A stretch of 64,000 bases of DNA from Terribacillus aidingensis (GTDB taxonomy: Bacteria; Bacillota; Bacilli; Bacillales; Amphibacillaceae): NCBI RefSeq assembly GCF_040703035.1, contig NZ_CP159996.1:468001-532000 (forward strand). The letters are read 5' to 3'. Shown here in pieces: positions 62,357 through 64,000 of the stretch (the first letter of the stretch is position 1; every line of letters starts with the position of its first letter). Made by a program: the position numbers and the translations under genes. The notes under the pieces were generated by a model. The model saw only the letters and a list, made by a program, of their open reading frames with translations. It was not told the origin of the DNA and searched no databases.

Positions 62357-64000
62357 GTGAAAAATAACATGTCATCTACTAGCATAAGAGAGTTTTTTAA
62401 CAAGATTTTGATTGGCGCTATGATTATGCTATTAGCAATCAATGGAGTAATGCCGTATTTTTCTAATTATTCTGTTTATGCTGCAGAAACTTTTACCATC
62501 AATGATACTGATTCTTATGGTTCAACTACTAATGGAATCATCTATCAATTTGATGGAACACAGCCGAGCTCTACGCCTAAAGCTAGTCTTACAGTAACAG
62601 GCGAACTAGCTGGGAAGATATTGAACGGCTTAGCAGTTGATAAAAACAATGGTGTTTTTTATGTGAATTATGGGCAGAACCTTTATACTATCAACCCAGA
62701 TGGTTCGAGCCAGCTTGTTACTACATTAACAAGTGCTGCAGCAAATGCAGCTATCTCAGCGGATGGTACGAAATATCTCTATAATTACGGAGTCAATGGA
62801 AAATACTATATTGGCTCTTACGATTTGAATACGAAGGAACTAACTTCCGCAGAAATTAAAGGTTCCTACAGTAATGGAGATTCTGCCAGTTGGGGCGGTG
62901 ATTTACTCGTAGATAACGAAGGTTATATATGGGTTAGCCGTGCTCTAGGTGGTGGAGTGACCGATTTATTACAAATTGATCCCAACACCTACACAGTTTT
63001 AAAAGAAGTGGAAATCACCTCGGACGATCCAATAGAATTCGGTGCCAGGGGATTGAGCTTCCTGCCCAGCGGACAAATATTAATGGTAGCCGGCAATACC
63101 AACCCAACCTTATATTTACTTGATAAGGATACGGTTAAAGCTACCTATCTAGGTGCCATGACAGGGCCCATCATTTCAGACTTGGCGTCTGGTGTAACCC
63201 CTTCTTTCAACCCTAGCCCAGATAGCCCTATATTGGAATCGGAGAAGACATCTAGCATCGCAGAAAAAGCCGATGGAAATACGGATGCGGAACATCCGGA
63301 AGTTGGAGATACGCTTTCATATGTTATCCAGGCTCGAAATACTGTCGAGAACTCTCCTATCACAAACTTAAGCATCAAGGACTCAATTCCGGATGGATTA
63401 GAATATATATCTGGAAGTTTGAAGCTGGATGGACAGGCAGTTTCTGATGCTGCGGGCGATGATGGTGGACAGGTAAGTGATAGAGATATCATTGGTCAAT
63501 TCGGCGATGTCACCGATACAGAGTGGCATAAAGTTGAGTTCCAGGTGAAAGTCCAGACCGGCCAAGCCGGTAGTACCATCCAGAATACTGCTACTGTGAG
63601 TGGGGACAATATTGATCCACAGGAACCAAGTAATACTGTCGAGGTTGTCGAGAATCCGAATCCAGAAATTCCAGACAACCCGAATCCAGAAATTCCAGAT
63701 GCCTGTGCTGCGCCAGTAGCATTGATTAATGGTGGTTTTGAAGAACCCACTGCAAGAAATCCAGGGGATACAGGTTCTCCAGGAGCAGAGCACGCATGGA
63801 TGTATTTTTACGAGGATGAAGTTCCAGGTTGGGAAACAAATGCCTCTGATGATTTTATTCAAATTATGAATTCAGAGTATCCCTATAATGGGACGAAGGT
63901 TAACCCACCTGATGGAGATCAATACGCTGAATTGAACGCCAATCAAGTATCTGCATTATATCAAGATGTTGAGACTAATCCCGGACAAACAATTTATTGG
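62357..64000 (+). CDS. large secreted surface protein, 5' part (cut by window end)
   Basis: Open for 548 codons to the edge of the window. The GTG start has a GAGGAGGTACAGA site. A signal peptide (helix FFNKILIGAMIMLLAINGVM, cleavage probably after VYAAE) leads into a beta-propeller-like domain (LAVDKNNGVFYVNYGQNLYT, YDLNTKELTSAEIKGSY; DUF6923-like). A DUF11-type domain follows (VGDTLSYVIQARNTV, LSIKDSIPDGLEYISGSLKL), then a short Pro-rich linker of two NPNPEIPD units. Last comes a carbohydrate-binding-like domain (VALINGGFEEPTARNPGD, VPGWETNASDD). It is probably wall-anchored or shed; the anchor lies outside. Confidence 0.85.
   Translation, partial: MKNNMSSTSIREFFNKILIGAMIMLLAINGVMPYFSNYSVYAAETFTINDTDSYGSTTNGIIYQFDGTQPSSTPKASLTVTGELAGKILNGLAVDKNNGVFYVNYGQNLYTINPDGSSQLVTTLTSAAANAAISADGTKYLYNYGVNGKYYIGSYDLNTKELTSAEIKGSYSNGDSASWGGDLLVDNEGYIWVSRALGGGVTDLLQIDPNTYTVLKEVEITSDDPIEFGARGLSFLPSGQILMVAGNTNPTLYLLDKDTVKATYLGAMTGPIISDLASGVTPSFNPSPDSPILESEKTSSIAEKADGNTDAEHPEVGDTLSYVIQARNTVENSPITNLSIKDSIPDGLEYISGSLKLDGQAVSDAAGDDGGQVSDRDIIGQFGDVTDTEWHKVEFQVKVQTGQAGSTIQNTATVSGDNIDPQEPSNTVEVVENPNPEIPDNPNPEIPDACAAPVALINGGFEEPTARNPGDTGSPGAEHAWMYFYEDEVPGWETNASDDFIQIMNSEYPYNGTKVNPPDGDQYAELNANQVSALYQDVETNPGQTIYW
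63653..63700 (+). repeat. 24-bp tandem duplication coding NPNPEIPD
   Basis: Two in-frame copies of an eight-codon unit link the DUF11-type domain to the next domain. The copies differ at two bases. Confidence 0.85.

Overview
The window looks like chromosome of a low-to-mid GC, spore-forming member of the Bacillaceae. The signs are AGGAGG-type ribosome binding sites, CotF-type coat proteins, Rap/Phr signalling, Rex, CIRCE and cre sites, S-box, L-box and GEMM riboswitches, and the ydiK-ydiL-groES-groEL order known from Bacillus subtilis. A halotolerant Terribacillus-like genus is my best guess, from overall feel only. I saw no rRNA, tRNA, CRISPR array, transposase or prophage core.

Region by region. 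1-5.9 kb: a LacI regulator, a DUF554 membrane protein, a HEAT-like protein and an acetyltransferase, then a convergent ldh-lctP lactate operon under two Rex operators with a 30-codon membrane ORF pointing the other way. 5.9-13.9 kb: a flavin-dependent aromatic hydroxylase, azlCD with a divergent XRE-cupin regulator, a DUF523/TudS-like protein, a P-loop kinase, a self-regulated XRE/membrane protein pair, a YbaK deacylase, and a compact ribA-ribD-HAD operon. 14-29.6 kb: an orphan Rap, two DoxX paralogues (the second behind a perfect Rex site), lysP under a lysine riboswitch, DegV, a transglutaminase-like protein, a degenerate M42 peptidase under a SAM riboswitch, spore coat proteins, an isochorismatase, a FusB-type EF-G-binding protein behind a leader ORF and RNA hairpins, an Lrp regulator, and ydiKL-groESL under CIRCE.

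29.8-49.5 kb is accessory and partly decayed. It holds a frameshifted Gfo/Idh/MocA oxidoreductase, an Ltp-domain (superinfection-exclusion type) protein on a long charged helix, a chemoreceptor tail relic, a collapsed ABC exporter, an ECF sigma factor, a YdfJ-type MMPL exporter with a YdfHI-type two-component system, a cytochrome P450 relic, a chemoreceptor, a c-di-GMP riboswitch controlling a three-gene operon (STAS-like protein, GNAT-like protein, chemoreceptor without a sensor domain), a group II PLP decarboxylase and a HAD phosphatase relic. 49.4-64 kb: a cell-surface-type hypothetical protein, a CynX/NimT exporter, a Rap-Phr pair, a MarR-rhodanese operon, a melibiose/raffinose operon (melA, ABC transporter, AraC regulator), class III fructose-1,6-bisphosphatase, and the first 548 codons of a large secreted surface protein cut by the window end.

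The most system-like candidate is the c-di-GMP-switched operon at 44.49-46.97 kb. Next are the SAM-riboswitch-controlled pseudo-M42 protein, the ribA-ribD-HAD cassette that would stop at 5-amino-6-ribitylaminouracil, and the translational attenuator of the FusB-type gene. All assignments come from reading the sequence and remembered family motifs; no database search was run.
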